Assembly: GCF_000526335.1 (NCBI RefSeq)
Contig: NZ_JAFW01000001.1
Span: 1 to 64,000, forward strand
DNA length: 64,000 nt
Reading direction: 5' to 3'
Source: Arthrobacter sp. 31Y
GTDB lineage: Bacteria > Actinomycetota > Actinomycetes > Actinomycetales > Micrococcaceae
In this document: piece after piece, positions 46,791 through 55,525 of the stretch
Numbering within the stretch: the first letter of the stretch is position 1
How the letters are laid out: every line of letters starts with the position of its first letter
Program-made: the position numbers and the translations under genes
The notes under the pieces: generated by a model
What the model was told of the DNA's origin: nothing
The model's database searches: none
What the model saw: only the letters and a program-made list of their open reading frames with translations

Positions 46791-46832
46791 TACAAACAAA
46801 ACAAGGCCCGAAATCCATGGATTCCAGGCCTT
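46791..46832 (-). terminator. Terminator of tRNA-Leu
   Basis: On the minus strand a hairpin (AAGGCCTGG...CGGGCCTT, with an inner ATCCATGGAT palindrome) is followed by TTGTTTTGTTTG. It starts 4 nt after the tRNA's CCA end. Confidence 0.8.
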
Positions 46833-46836
46833 GCGA

Positions 46837-46922
46837 TGGTGCGCGGAGGGGGACTTGAACCCCCACCCCCTTTCGAGGACTAGCACCTCAAGCTAGCGCG
46901 TCTGCCATTCCGCCACCCGCGC
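46837..46922 (-). tRNA. tRNA-Leu (anticodon GAG)
   Basis: The class II tRNA is read on the minus strand and starts at 46922. The acceptor stem is GCGCGGG with a matching TCCGCGC 3' strand. The anticodon arm CTAGC-TTGAGGT-GCTAG gives anticodon GAG, which decodes CUC/CUU. A long variable arm (CCTCGAAAGGGG) is typical for Leu, and the T-arm GGGGGTTCAAGTCCCCC is perfect. The discriminator is A, and CCA is encoded. The 267 bp between this gene and the M20 peptidase gene contain no gene I can support. Confidence 0.96.
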
Positions 46923-47189
46923 AGGTGGTGTTCAGATGGTTGGTTTTGCACCTTGCGGCGCTTCACTTTCCTCCGAAGCAGCGAGAAAAACTCTAACACG
47001 GTTTCAGGTCGCTGAAAAATCGGCACTGGTCCGGGAGTACAGGGCACGTCCCCGCCCCCTTGCCAGGTACAACTTCCGGACGTCGAAGACCGGTGATAGG
47101 TAGGCTGATGGAAAAGGGGACGTCAGACGCTGCGAAGACCACAGCCCTCGTCCCCGGACCTGCAGCCCAGCCACGCAAGGAGAGTTTCC

Positions 47190-48494
47190 ATGTCTGTCAT
47201 CCGCCCTGAAGACGAAGTTGTCCGGATCTGCCAGGAGCTCATCCGGATCGACTCCTCAAACTTTGGCGACGACACCGGCCCGGGGGAGCGGGCAGCAGCA
47301 GAGTACACAGCCGGGCTGATCACCGAAGTCGGACTCGAAGCTGAGATTTTCGAGTCCGCCCCGGGCCGCGCGAACGTGGTGACCCGTATGGCCGGGGAGG
47401 ATCCCTCAGCCGACGCGTTGGTGGTTCACGGGCACTTGGACGTTGTTCCTGCCCTCAAGGACCAATGGAGCGTGGATCCCTTCAGCGGCGAGCTGAAAGA
47501 CGGCCTGGTCTGGGGTCGCGGCGCCGTGGATATGAAGGACATGGACGCCATGATCCTCTCAGTCATGCGCAACTTCGCCAGGACGGGGCGTAAGCCCAAG
47601 CGCGACATCATTTTTGCTTTCTTCGCCGACGAAGAGGCTGGCGGCACCTATGGTGCGCGTTACGCCGTCGAACACCGACGTGAACTTTTCGACGGCGCTA
47701 CCGAAGCGATCTCGGAAGTGGGAGGCTTCTCAGCCACTATCGGTGGTCAGCGGACCTACCTGCTGCAGACCGCCGAGAAGGGATTGTCATGGTTGCGTTT
47801 GGTTGCGCATGGGCGGGCTGGCCACGGCTCACAGATCAATACTGACAACGCTGTTACCCGGTTGGCAGCAGCCGTTACCCGGATCGGGGAACACAAATGG
47901 CCTGTGGAACTGACGCCCACCACCCGACAGTTCCTGGACGGCGTCACTGAACTGACCGGCGTCGAGTTTGACGCCGACAACCCGGACATCCTTCTGAAAG
48001 AGCTTGGCACTGTAGCCCGGTTCGTCGGTGCCACACTGCAGAACACCTCCAACCCCACGTTCCTGCGCTCGGGCTACAAGCACAACGTCATTCCGGAGTC
48101 AGCGGAGGCGTTCGTTGACTGCCGCACGCTTCCTGGCCAGCAGGAGCTGGTCTTTGAGACCATCAAGGAACTCGCCGGCGACGGCATCGAGATCAGCTAC
48201 GTCAACAAGGATGTGTCCTTGGAAGTGCCTTTCGCGGGAAACCTGGTGGATTCCATGATCGATGCACTGCACTCCGAAGATCCGGGCGCGAAAGTCCTTC
48301 CCTACACACTGTCGGGCGGCACCGACAATAAGTCGTTGAGCAAGATCGGGATCACCGGCTACGGTTTCGCCCCCCTGATGCTGCCCGATGAGCTCGACTT
48401 CACAGGGATGTTCCACGGCGTTGACGAGCGTGTACCGGCCGAGTCCCTCCAGTTCGGCGCCCGGGTCCTGAACACCCTGCTCAGCAACTACTAA
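47190..48494 (+). CDS. M20/M25/M40 family zinc peptidase
   Basis: The metallopeptidase has 434 residues. Metal ligands and catalytic acids are visible: His82/Asp84 (VVHGHLDVVP), Asp114 (GRGAVDMKDM), Glu148/Glu149 (FADEEAGG) and the C-terminal His in MFHGVDERVP. The dimerisation domain starts near LRLVAHGRAGHGS. Members cleave dipeptides, N-acyl amino acids or carry out deacylations; the exact substrate is open. AAGGAGAG lies 8 nt before ATG 47190. It is followed after 14 bp by an acyl-CoA dehydrogenase-like gene, so the two are probably co-transcribed. Confidence 0.92.
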   Translation: MSVIRPEDEVVRICQELIRIDSSNFGDDTGPGERAAAEYTAGLITEVGLEAEIFESAPGRANVVTRMAGEDPSADALVVHGHLDVVPALKDQWSVDPFSGELKDGLVWGRGAVDMKDMDAMILSVMRNFARTGRKPKRDIIFAFFADEEAGGTYGARYAVEHRRELFDGATEAISEVGGFSATIGGQRTYLLQTAEKGLSWLRLVAHGRAGHGSQINTDNAVTRLAAAVTRIGEHKWPVELTPTTRQFLDGVTELTGVEFDADNPDILLKELGTVARFVGATLQNTSNPTFLRSGYKHNVIPESAEAFVDCRTLPGQQELVFETIKELAGDGIEISYVNKDVSLEVPFAGNLVDSMIDALHSEDPGAKVLPYTLSGGTDNKSLSKIGITGYGFAPLMLPDELDFTGMFHGVDERVPAESLQFGARVLNTLLSNY

Positions 48495-48508
48495 AGGGGG
48501 TCCCCGCC

Positions 48509-49669
48509 ATGAGTCCCGAAGAGATCCTTCCCGATGAGCTGCTCGAACGGCTCCGTGGCCGCGCCGCAGGCTACGACCGCAATAACGAGTTCTTCCATGA
48601 AGACCTCGAAGAGCTGGCCGCCGCTGGTTACCTGAAGCTCTTCGTTCCGGAGGCCGACGGCGGTTTCGGGCTTGGGCTCGAATCGGTGGCTGCCTTGCAA
48701 CAACGTCTCGCTACGGCAGCGCCCGCCACAGCATTGGCCGTCAACATGCACCTGGTATGGACCGGGGTCGCTCAGGTCATGGCCGCGCGCGGGGACTCGT
48801 CCCTGGACTTCGTGTTGAAGGAGGCGGGGCAGGGCGAGGTCTTCGCTTTTGGTATTTCCGAGGCCGGCAACGATTCCATGCTGTTCGATTCCGGCACTCT
48901 TGCCGAGCCGCTGGCTGACGGAAGCTACCGTTTCACTGGCCGTAAGATCTTCACCAGCCTCTCCCGGGGCTGGACCCGGCTGGGGACGTTCGGCAAGGAT
49001 GCTGACGCCCGGGACGGCGAGGGTGAGCTCGTCTTTGGCTTTCTCCGGCGTGATGAGCCGGGCCATGAAACCCTGAGCGACTGGGACACCCTGGGAATGC
49101 GGGCCAGTGCGTCCAACACCACCCTCCTTCACGGGGCCGTGATCCCGCCGGAGCGGATCTTCCGCAAGCTGCCCGTGGGACCCGGCAATGACCTGCTGTT
49201 CTTCGCGATCTTCGCGTGCTTTGAGACCTTGCTCGCAGCCGTGTACACGGGCGTTGCCGAACGCGCGTTCACCCTTGGTGTGGCCAACGTCAAGCGCAGG
49301 GTTTCGGCAAAACATGGGGGCCGGAGCTACGCCCAGGACCCTGACATCCGCTGGAAGGTGGCTGATGCTGCCCTGGCCATGGACGGGATCTCACCGCAAA
49401 TTTCTTCGCTGGCCCGGGACGTGGACAACCTGGTGGACCACGGCGCCCAGTGGTTCCCCAAACTTGTGGGACTCAAGTCCCGGGCCACGGAGAACGCACG
49501 CCACGTAGTGGACCTGGCGATTCGCGTCACGGGAGGATCCAGCTACTTCCGCGGCTCTGAGATGGAGCGGCTGTACCGCGACGTCCTGGCAGGAATCTTC
49601 CATCCTTCCAACGACGAATCCGCCCATAACACTGTGGCGACCGCCTGGTTGGGACCTCTGGAGGACTAA
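48509..49669 (+). CDS. Acyl-CoA dehydrogenase-like flavoprotein
   Basis: The protein has 386 residues with the ACAD fold: N-terminal helices, a beta-domain with AFGISEAGNDSML and GRKIFTSLSRGW, and a C-terminal four-helix bundle. The usual catalytic-Glu segment (YEGT-like) is not seen. Instead the C-terminus reads RLYRDVLAGIFHPSNDESAH, which resembles DszC/HpaC-associated flavin monooxygenases of the ACAD superfamily. So either an atypical dehydrogenase or an FMNH2-dependent monooxygenase is possible. AAGGGGG lies upstream of ATG 48509. Pairing with an M20 peptidase suggests use of an amide-derived compound, but this is a guess. Confidence 0.8.
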   Translation: MSPEEILPDELLERLRGRAAGYDRNNEFFHEDLEELAAAGYLKLFVPEADGGFGLGLESVAALQQRLATAAPATALAVNMHLVWTGVAQVMAARGDSSLDFVLKEAGQGEVFAFGISEAGNDSMLFDSGTLAEPLADGSYRFTGRKIFTSLSRGWTRLGTFGKDADARDGEGELVFGFLRRDEPGHETLSDWDTLGMRASASNTTLLHGAVIPPERIFRKLPVGPGNDLLFFAIFACFETLLAAVYTGVAERAFTLGVANVKRRVSAKHGGRSYAQDPDIRWKVADAALAMDGISPQISSLARDVDNLVDHGAQWFPKLVGLKSRATENARHVVDLAIRVTGGSSYFRGSEMERLYRDVLAGIFHPSNDESAHNTVATAWLGPLED

Positions 49670-49702
49670 CGGCACCAACCCGGCCAGGTGGTGCCGTCGG
49701 GT

Positions 49703-49936
49703 TCAGACGGTCCGCTGGACGGAATAAACTTTACGGCGCAGCCAGAAGCGCCGCCCGCCTCCAAGGTAGAGCACACTTCGCTCGAGTTCCCACTTGCCGT
49801 ACTCGGAATGTTCGGCGAGCCGGCGCCGGGCTTCCGGCAACGAATCGTCAGGGGCCACCGTCAGAACGAGGTACTCGTACTGACGTGCATAGTCTCTTTG
49901 GCGCTCAACGGAGCTGCCCGGAAATTGTTCTCTCAT
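49703..49936 (-). CDS. DUF5703 family protein
   Basis: The protein has 77 residues, starting MREQFPGSSVERQRDYARQY from ATG 49936, a short conserved actinobacterial family of unknown function. It is basic and rich in Arg/Tyr near the C-terminus (LGGGRRFWLRRKVYSV). An open frame extends upstream to 50005 but overlaps the divergent gene's start and is unlikely to be used. It converges with the acyl-CoA dehydrogenase-like gene. Confidence 0.8.
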   Translation of the reverse strand: MREQFPGSSVERQRDYARQYEYLVLTVAPDDSLPEARRRLAEHSEYGKWELERSVLYLGGGRRFWLRRKVYSVQRTV

Positions 49937-49975
49937 CCCTCTCCATTTTCGTCTTTTTCCGGCTAACGTGAAGTC

Positions 49976-50233
49976 ATGAGCATCGATCCGCGTGTCGCGC
50001 TTCAATCACTGACCGCCGCCCTGGAAGAACATCTGGTTGCTGCATCGGCCCGACGAGGTGAAGGCGACCCCAACGTCGAGGCGGCATTCTTCGCCGTCGC
50101 TGATGCCTTCGAGGTTTATGAAGATGCACTCTACGAAGCCTTCTCCGAGGTTACTCCGCTGCAGGTCTTCGATGACGAGGATGAAGAAGAAGACGACGTC
50201 CTCGACGAAGATTTGGAAATCGTGGAAGACTGA
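49976..50233 (+). CDS. Small acidic conserved actinobacterial protein
   Basis: The protein has 85 residues. The N-terminal helical half (DPRVALQSLTAALEEHLVAA) is followed by a strongly acidic C-terminal tail of Asp/Glu (DDEDEEEDDVLDEDLE). Homologues are often labelled primosomal protein in databases without evidence, and I do not adopt that name. It is divergent from the DUF5703 gene with a 39-bp gap and has its own intrinsic terminator. Confidence 0.75.
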   Translation: MSIDPRVALQSLTAALEEHLVAASARRGEGDPNVEAAFFAVADAFEVYEDALYEAFSEVTPLQVFDDEDEEEDDVLDEDLEIVED

Positions 50234-50244
50234 GCTCCCTGATG

Positions 50245-50275
50245 AACCGGCCACCCTGGGGTGGCCGGTTTTTTT
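50245..50275 (+). terminator. Intrinsic terminator before the exopolysaccharide locus
   Basis: An 11-bp stem (AACCGGCCACC at 50245-50255 with 50260-50270) and a four-base loop are followed by a run of T's to 50275. It separates the small acidic gene from the polysaccharide operon. The following 225 bp leader (50276-50500) holds no gene and only a small CTGGTG/CACCAG hairpin at 50431-50445. Confidence 0.92.
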
Positions 50276-50500
50276 GTGCCATTTCCCGGCAGTAATGCGC
50301 CATTTGCAGACCGTAGCTCTGCTGTTTTCCCCTCGTCGACAGGCGTAAAAACACGTAGTCGCGCTGCCGCTGGCTAGGTACTCGCACGTAGGGGTGATGG
50401 GTAATCCTGCGCAAACTTGAGTACCGACTACTGGTGCGCCACCAGAGCGCCGCCGGTTCACTGATGAGTAGGCAATGGCAGGTCTGCGAAGAAGGCTGAC

Positions 50501-52180
50501 ATGGTGAAAGTTCCAGTGTTGCGTACGGGCAAGGTAGCGGCACCCCGCGGTGCGGACCATGCCTCAGCGCAGTCAGTCTTTCCTGCAAGAACTGCCATCG
50601 TCGACGTCAATCCGCCGGCGTCTCCCTGGATTGACAAGTCCGTTGCTGCACAACGGGCTGATAAGGCGGGACTGGCGGCGCCAAGATCCGAGGTAACCCT
50701 TGACTTCGTGCCGCCAGTCACCCGCAAGACTTCGCGGATCGCGCCCGCCCGACGCGGCGGCTCCGACTGGACGCACTCACTCACCAACAGTCTCCGCATG
50801 ACGGACACTGCCTTGGTCGCCGCAGCAGTATTCGCCGGTTTTGTCCTTAACACCGACGGACTGTCCTTATCTGCCGAAAGCCCTGGTTACACACGCCACT
50901 TGGTAATGGGTTTGATACTTGGGCTCCTCTGGTTGGGGTCATTGGAGGTCTACCGCACCCGCGATCCTAAAGTCCTCGGCGTTGGGCCGGAAGAGTACAA
51001 GCGCGTCTTGTCAGCCAGTTTCCGGGTCTTTGGCTTCCTGGGCATTGTGGCCGTGGTGTTTCAGCTTGATGCCGTCAGTTCATTCGTCCTCGTTTCCCTG
51101 CCACTTGGCTTGGTGGCGCTGACCGGCAGCCGGTGGAGTTTCCGCCGGTGGTTGAGCCATGAAAAGTCACGTGGCCGTTGTCTTTCGCGCGCGATCGTGG
51201 TGGGTGAACCCCAAGACGTCCGGTACGTCATCAAACAGATCAATCGAAAGTCCGGCACCGCCTACGACATCCTGGGAGCATGCCTCCCTGGCGCCCGGCG
51301 TGGTGCAGTCCTGAAAGTGGACCACCTTCGCGTTCCTGTCCTGTCATCGATCTACGGCATTGCCGAGACCGTCCGGCATACGGGAGCCAACGCAGTCATT
51401 GTGGCCGGTCCCGTACCAGGGGGAAACCAGTTCATTCAGGAGCTTGGCTGGCGGTTGGAGGAGAATGCGGCCGAACTTGTCCTTGCGGCTGCCCTGACGA
51501 ACGTTGCCGGCCCGCGTATCCACTGGCGGCCGGTCGAGGGACTTCCTTTGATGCACGTCGATATTCCGCACTACTCCGGGGGAAAGCACACACTTAAGCG
51601 GTTGATGGACCTTACAGTCTCGGCGTCGGCATTGCTGATCCTGTCACCGATCCTGCTGCTCCTCGCGGCCATAGTTCACTACGACAGCACCGGGCCTGTA
51701 CTTTTCCGGCAGGAACGGGTTGGCAAGAGAGGCACCACCTTCCACATGCTGAAGTTCCGTTCCATGGTGGTGGACGCAGAATCCCGTTTGGAGGAACTCA
51801 ACACCCAGGATGAGGGCGCGGGCGTCCTTTTCAAGATCCGCGGGGATCCACGAATCACCCGATGCGGACGGTGGATGCGTAAGTACTCCCTCGATGAGCT
51901 GCCCCAGTTCTGGAATGTCCTGGTGGGCAATATGAGCCTGGTAGGGCCCCGTCCGCCACTGGCCCGGGAAGTCAGCGGATATGAACGCAACACGCATCGT
52001 CGCCTCCTCATTAAACCCGGTATCACGGGGCTGTGGCAGATCAATGGGCGATCCGACCTGCCATGGGACGAAGCTGTTCGGCTGGATCTGTACTACGTCG
52101 AGAACTGGTCCATAGCTGGTGACCTCATGATCATGTGGCGAACTTTCAGGGCAATGATCCAACCGACCGGAGCCTACTAG
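50501..52180 (+). CDS. Undecaprenyl-phosphate sugar phosphotransferase (polyprenol PGT, initiating enzyme)
   Basis: The protein has 559 residues. An N-terminal Pro/Ala-rich cytosolic stretch (about 100) precedes four to five membrane helices (TALVAAAVFAGFVL, HLVMGLILGLLWLG and others) and a CoA-binding-like/Rossmann region (AIVVGEPQDVRYVI). A C-terminal bacterial sugar transferase domain starts at KRLMDLTVSASALLILSP, with FRQERVGKRG, MLKFRSMV, SLDELPQFWNVL and MSLVGPRPP. It transfers a sugar-1-phosphate to undecaprenyl phosphate, starting repeat-unit assembly. It is the first gene of the locus, preceded by AAGGCTG, after a leader of about 225 bp. Confidence 0.92.
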   Translation: MVKVPVLRTGKVAAPRGADHASAQSVFPARTAIVDVNPPASPWIDKSVAAQRADKAGLAAPRSEVTLDFVPPVTRKTSRIAPARRGGSDWTHSLTNSLRMTDTALVAAAVFAGFVLNTDGLSLSAESPGYTRHLVMGLILGLLWLGSLEVYRTRDPKVLGVGPEEYKRVLSASFRVFGFLGIVAVVFQLDAVSSFVLVSLPLGLVALTGSRWSFRRWLSHEKSRGRCLSRAIVVGEPQDVRYVIKQINRKSGTAYDILGACLPGARRGAVLKVDHLRVPVLSSIYGIAETVRHTGANAVIVAGPVPGGNQFIQELGWRLEENAAELVLAAALTNVAGPRIHWRPVEGLPLMHVDIPHYSGGKHTLKRLMDLTVSASALLILSPILLLLAAIVHYDSTGPVLFRQERVGKRGTTFHMLKFRSMVVDAESRLEELNTQDEGAGVLFKIRGDPRITRCGRWMRKYSLDELPQFWNVLVGNMSLVGPRPPLAREVSGYERNTHRRLLIKPGITGLWQINGRSDLPWDEAVRLDLYYVENWSIAGDLMIMWRTFRAMIQPTGAY

Positions 52181-52251
52181 CCAAGAGCTACTGGCCAAAA
52201 GCTGAGACCCACCCAACGAATCGGATTGTCAACACAGAAGCAGAGCGGGAA

Positions 52252-53361
52252 ATGACCATACGAACTATTCCATCAGGACAACTGAACGGCCACGGACTAC
52301 TGCCCAAGCTCCGCATCGCTGTGGTGGGAGCCGGATATTGGGGCCCCAACCTTGCCCGGAACCTCAAAGCCAGCCCGGACTGGGATCTCGTTGCCATCTG
52401 CGACCTCGACGTCGAGCGGGGCCTGAAACTTGCCGAGTCAGTTGGCGGGGTGGCCGTCGTCGAATCCCTGGACGAGCTTCTGGATACCTACAATCTGGAC
52501 GCCATAGCAGTCGCGACTCCGGCCCATACCCACCATGGGGTGGTGATGACGGCCTTGCGGGCAGGCAAACACGTCCTGGTGGAGAAACCGTTGGCTGACA
52601 GCCGCGCCAAAGGCCTGGAGATGGTGGAAGAGGCAAAGGCCAGGCGATTGGTCCTCATGGCGGACCATACTTACTGCTTCACTCCAGCAGTCCTCAAGAT
52701 CCAGGAATTGGTGGCGAGCGGCGCACTGGGCGATATTCTTTATGTCGACTCCGTCCGCATCAACCTCGGCCTCGTCCAACCGGACGTCAACGTTTTTTGG
52801 GACCTCGCCCCGCATGACCTGTCCATCCTGGACTTCGTCCTGCCCGGCGGCCTGCACCCGACAGAAATATCCGCCCACGGCGCTGATCCCTTGGGAACCG
52901 GCAGGGACTGCGTTGGACACCTCACCTTCGGCCTGCCCAACGACGCCATGGTCCACATTCACGTGAACTGGCTCAGCCCCACCAAAATCAGGCAAATGAT
53001 CATCGGCGGATCCAAGAGGACCTTGGTGTGGGACGACCTGAATCCCCAGCAGCGCCTGAGCGTGTACGACCGCGGCGTAAGCCTGGAGCATCAGCCCCGC
53101 TCAGCCGCCGACAAGCGGACCTCGGCCATCTCCTACCGGCTGGGGGACACGTGGTCCCCGGCCCTGCAGGAACGGGAGCCACTAGGCCAGGTGGTCAGCG
53201 AACTTGCCTCCTCAATCCGCAACGGGACAACGCCGCGGACCAGCGGTGAATCCGGTCTCCGGGTCTTGTCCGTCCTCGAAGCCGTCACCCGAAGCCTGGG
53301 TACTGACGGACAGTCCACCATTGTCGCCGGGAATGAAGTCTCTCTCCAGGTTGCACGATGA
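52252..53361 (+). CDS. Gfo/Idh/MocA family sugar oxidoreductase
   Basis: The protein has 369 residues. The NAD motif is VVGAGYWGPNLARNL (GAGYWG 26-31), the EKPLA motif is at 111-115, and the substrate-side DLAPHDLSIL carries the conserved Asp/His. Close functional relatives are UDP-GlcNAcA 3-dehydrogenases (WbpB/WlbA type), which prepare a 3-keto sugar for an aminotransferase; that aminotransferase and an acetyltransferase occur two and three genes downstream. ATG 52252 has GCGGGA upstream. The epimerase gene start overlaps its stop (ATGA). Confidence 0.88.
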   Translation: MTIRTIPSGQLNGHGLLPKLRIAVVGAGYWGPNLARNLKASPDWDLVAICDLDVERGLKLAESVGGVAVVESLDELLDTYNLDAIAVATPAHTHHGVVMTALRAGKHVLVEKPLADSRAKGLEMVEEAKARRLVLMADHTYCFTPAVLKIQELVASGALGDILYVDSVRINLGLVQPDVNVFWDLAPHDLSILDFVLPGGLHPTEISAHGADPLGTGRDCVGHLTFGLPNDAMVHIHVNWLSPTKIRQMIIGGSKRTLVWDDLNPQQRLSVYDRGVSLEHQPRSAADKRTSAISYRLGDTWSPALQEREPLGQVVSELASSIRNGTTPRTSGESGLRVLSVLEAVTRSLGTDGQSTIVAGNEVSLQVAR

Positions 53362-54365
53362 AAGGGCTGCCAGGGGCACGCGTTCTGGTGACCGGAGGCG
53401 CCGGGACCATCGGATCGACGCTGGTTGACCAACTGCTCGACGCCGGTGCGGCGCACATAGACGTTCTGGATAACCTCGTCCGGGGCCGCCGCGCAAACCT
53501 GGACGAAGCCCTCGACACTGAAAGGGTGCAGCTGGTCGAAGGCGACCTGCGTGACCGCGACCTCGTCCACGACCTCACCCAGGGCAAGGACCTGGTCTTC
53601 CATCAGGCGGCCATCCGCATCACTCAATGCGCGGAAGAGCCCCGGCTGGCCCTTGAAGTACTGGTGGATGGGACTTTCAATGTCTACGAGGCTGCCGCAG
53701 CTCACAAAGTGGAGAGGCTCATCTCAGCATCAAGTGCCTCCGTTTATGGCATGGCCGAGGAATTTCCCACCAAGGAAAGCCACCACCATCACAACAACGA
53801 CACCTTCTACGGTGCGGCAAAGTCCTTCAACGAAGGTATGGCGAGGAGCTTCCACGCAATGTCAGGGCTGGACTACGTCCTGCTGAGGTACTTCAACGTT
53901 TACGGTCCCCGCATGGACGTGCACGGCCTCTACACCGAGGTCCTGGTCCGCTGGATGGAGCGGATAGTTGATGGCCGGCCCCCGCTCATTTTCGGCAGCG
54001 GACAGCAGACCATGGACTTCATCCATACCGCGGATGTTGCCAGGGCCAATGTCCTCGCTGCCGTCAGCAATGTACGCGAAGGCGTCTATAACGTGGCCAG
54101 TGGTACCGAAACCAGCCTCGCCGAACTGGCACAGACACTGCTCAAGGTCATGGACTCACCTCTTCACCTGGAACACGGCCCGGAACGGGCCGTAAACGGC
54201 GTTGCCAGGCGCCTGGCGGATGTCACCGCGGCCCGCGAAGACCTGGGGTTTGAGGCCGCCGTAGGTTTGGAAGACGGGTTGCGCTCGCTGGTCTCCTGGT
54301 GGAGTCCGCTTCGGGAAGAGATCGCTGCAAGCCGCCCGGCAGCTCCGGCAGTTGGTGCGCGATGA
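53358..54365 (+). CDS. NAD-dependent sugar epimerase/dehydratase (extended SDR)
   Basis: The protein has 335 residues. Glycine motif TGGAGTIGS (12-20), SASSASVYG with the catalytic Ser/Thr region, and YGAAK (Tyr151-Lys155) define an extended SDR acting on nucleotide sugars. LRYFNVYGPRMD and DFIHTADVARA are typical of UDP-glucose 4-epimerase/WbpP-like enzymes. An unusual His/Asn cluster (ESHHHHNND, about 140-148) lies just before the active-site Tyr. It overlaps both neighbours by 4 nt. It probably sets the stereochemistry of one UDP-sugar in the repeat unit. Confidence 0.88.
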   Translation: MKGLPGARVLVTGGAGTIGSTLVDQLLDAGAAHIDVLDNLVRGRRANLDEALDTERVQLVEGDLRDRDLVHDLTQGKDLVFHQAAIRITQCAEEPRLALEVLVDGTFNVYEAAAAHKVERLISASSASVYGMAEEFPTKESHHHHNNDTFYGAAKSFNEGMARSFHAMSGLDYVLLRYFNVYGPRMDVHGLYTEVLVRWMERIVDGRPPLIFGSGQQTMDFIHTADVARANVLAAVSNVREGVYNVASGTETSLAELAQTLLKVMDSPLHLEHGPERAVNGVARRLADVTAAREDLGFEAAVGLEDGLRSLVSWWSPLREEIAASRPAAPAVGAR

Positions 54366-55525
54366 CCATCTCCGAAACCTGGATGGGCCGCATCGATGTC
54401 ATGAAGCCTTGGCTTGGCGAAGAAGAGGCACAAGCGCTTGCTGAAGTGATCGCGTCCGGTTGGGTAGCCCAGGGTCCGAAGGTACGGGAATTCGAGAACG
54501 CCTTCGCGGCCACTCAACATGCTGGATTCGCTGTCGCAACCTCGAGCTGCACCTCGGCATTGCACCTGGCGCTCGTTGTGGCCGGCGTCCAAGCCGGCGA
54601 TGACGTCGTGGTGCCGTCCTTCTCGTTCATTGCTACCGCAAATGCAGCTGCCTACGTGGGCGCGCGGCCGGTTTTCGCCGACGTCGATCTTCATACAGGC
54701 TGCGTGACGGCTGCAACCATCAAGGCTGCCCTGACTCCCGCTACCCGGGCAGTCATTGCTGTTGACCAGGGCGGAGTCCCGGTTGACCTGGAACCCATCC
54801 GGGCTCTCTGCGATCCTCTCGGGATCATGGTGGTGGAGGACGCAGCATGCGCTATCGGTTCCAGGTACCGCGGACAACCGGTGGGTTCGAACGCTGAGCT
54901 GGCTGCGTGGTCCTTCCACCCACGCAAAATCCTGACCACCGGAGAGGGTGGCATGCTCACCACTGCGCGTCAGGACTTCGGTGACAGGGCACGGCGGCTC
55001 CGCGAACACGCAATGAGCGTTTCGGCCGCTGACCGGCACGCCAGCCTGCTCGCACCCTCGGAGGAGTACCTCGAAATCGGGTTCAACTACCGCATGACCG
55101 ATCTTCAGGCCGCCGTCGGAATCGTCCAGCTGGGCCGCCTCGAAGCGGCTGTACGGCGGCGGCGCGAGATCGCCACAACCTACGCAAGCGCCTTTGCCGG
55201 CGTCGAGGGTCTCCGTCTGGTAGGCGATCCGGAGTACGGCATGGGCAACTTCCAGTCGTGCTGGCTGGAGGTGGGTCCGACGTTCCCCCTGGGACGTGAG
55301 GGTCTCATGGAACATTTGGCCTCGGACGGTATCTCTGCCCGTCGCGGAATCATGGCGGCGCACCGGCAACCCGCGTATGCCGGCGCGGACACGGGAGCCG
55401 CTGAGCTGGGAGTCACTGAATGGTTGTCGGATCACACACTCATCCTCCCGCTGTACCACGAGCTGGCGCTGCACGATCAAGTCCGCGTGATCGACTCCGT
55501 GCTGCGCGCCGCGGGACAGCCATGA
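54362..55525 (+). CDS. DegT/DnrJ/EryC1 sugar aminotransferase
   Basis: The PLP enzyme has 387 residues. The PLP-binding Lys is K189 in SFHPRKILTTGEGG, the pyridine-nitrogen Asp is D160 (VVEDAACAIGS), and NYRMTDLQAAVG is the conserved C-terminal region. It aminates a keto-sugar nucleotide. With the Gfo/Idh oxidoreductase and the PglD/NeuD-type acetyltransferase it forms the three-step set needed for an acetamido sugar (WbpB-WbpE-WbpD or PglF/E/D-like logic). ATGA overlaps at both ends. Confidence 0.92.
   Translation: MTISETWMGRIDVMKPWLGEEEAQALAEVIASGWVAQGPKVREFENAFAATQHAGFAVATSSCTSALHLALVVAGVQAGDDVVVPSFSFIATANAAAYVGARPVFADVDLHTGCVTAATIKAALTPATRAVIAVDQGGVPVDLEPIRALCDPLGIMVVEDAACAIGSRYRGQPVGSNAELAAWSFHPRKILTTGEGGMLTTARQDFGDRARRLREHAMSVSAADRHASLLAPSEEYLEIGFNYRMTDLQAAVGIVQLGRLEAAVRRRREIATTYASAFAGVEGLRLVGDPEYGMGNFQSCWLEVGPTFPLGREGLMEHLASDGISARRGIMAAHRQPAYAGADTGAAELGVTEWLSDHTLILPLYHELALHDQVRVIDSVLRAAGQP

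Noticed and set aside
54164..55480. 438-codon open frame opposite the aminotransferase gene
   Set aside because: Shadow frame; the aminotransferase on the plus strand has the PLP Lys and operon overlaps on both sides.
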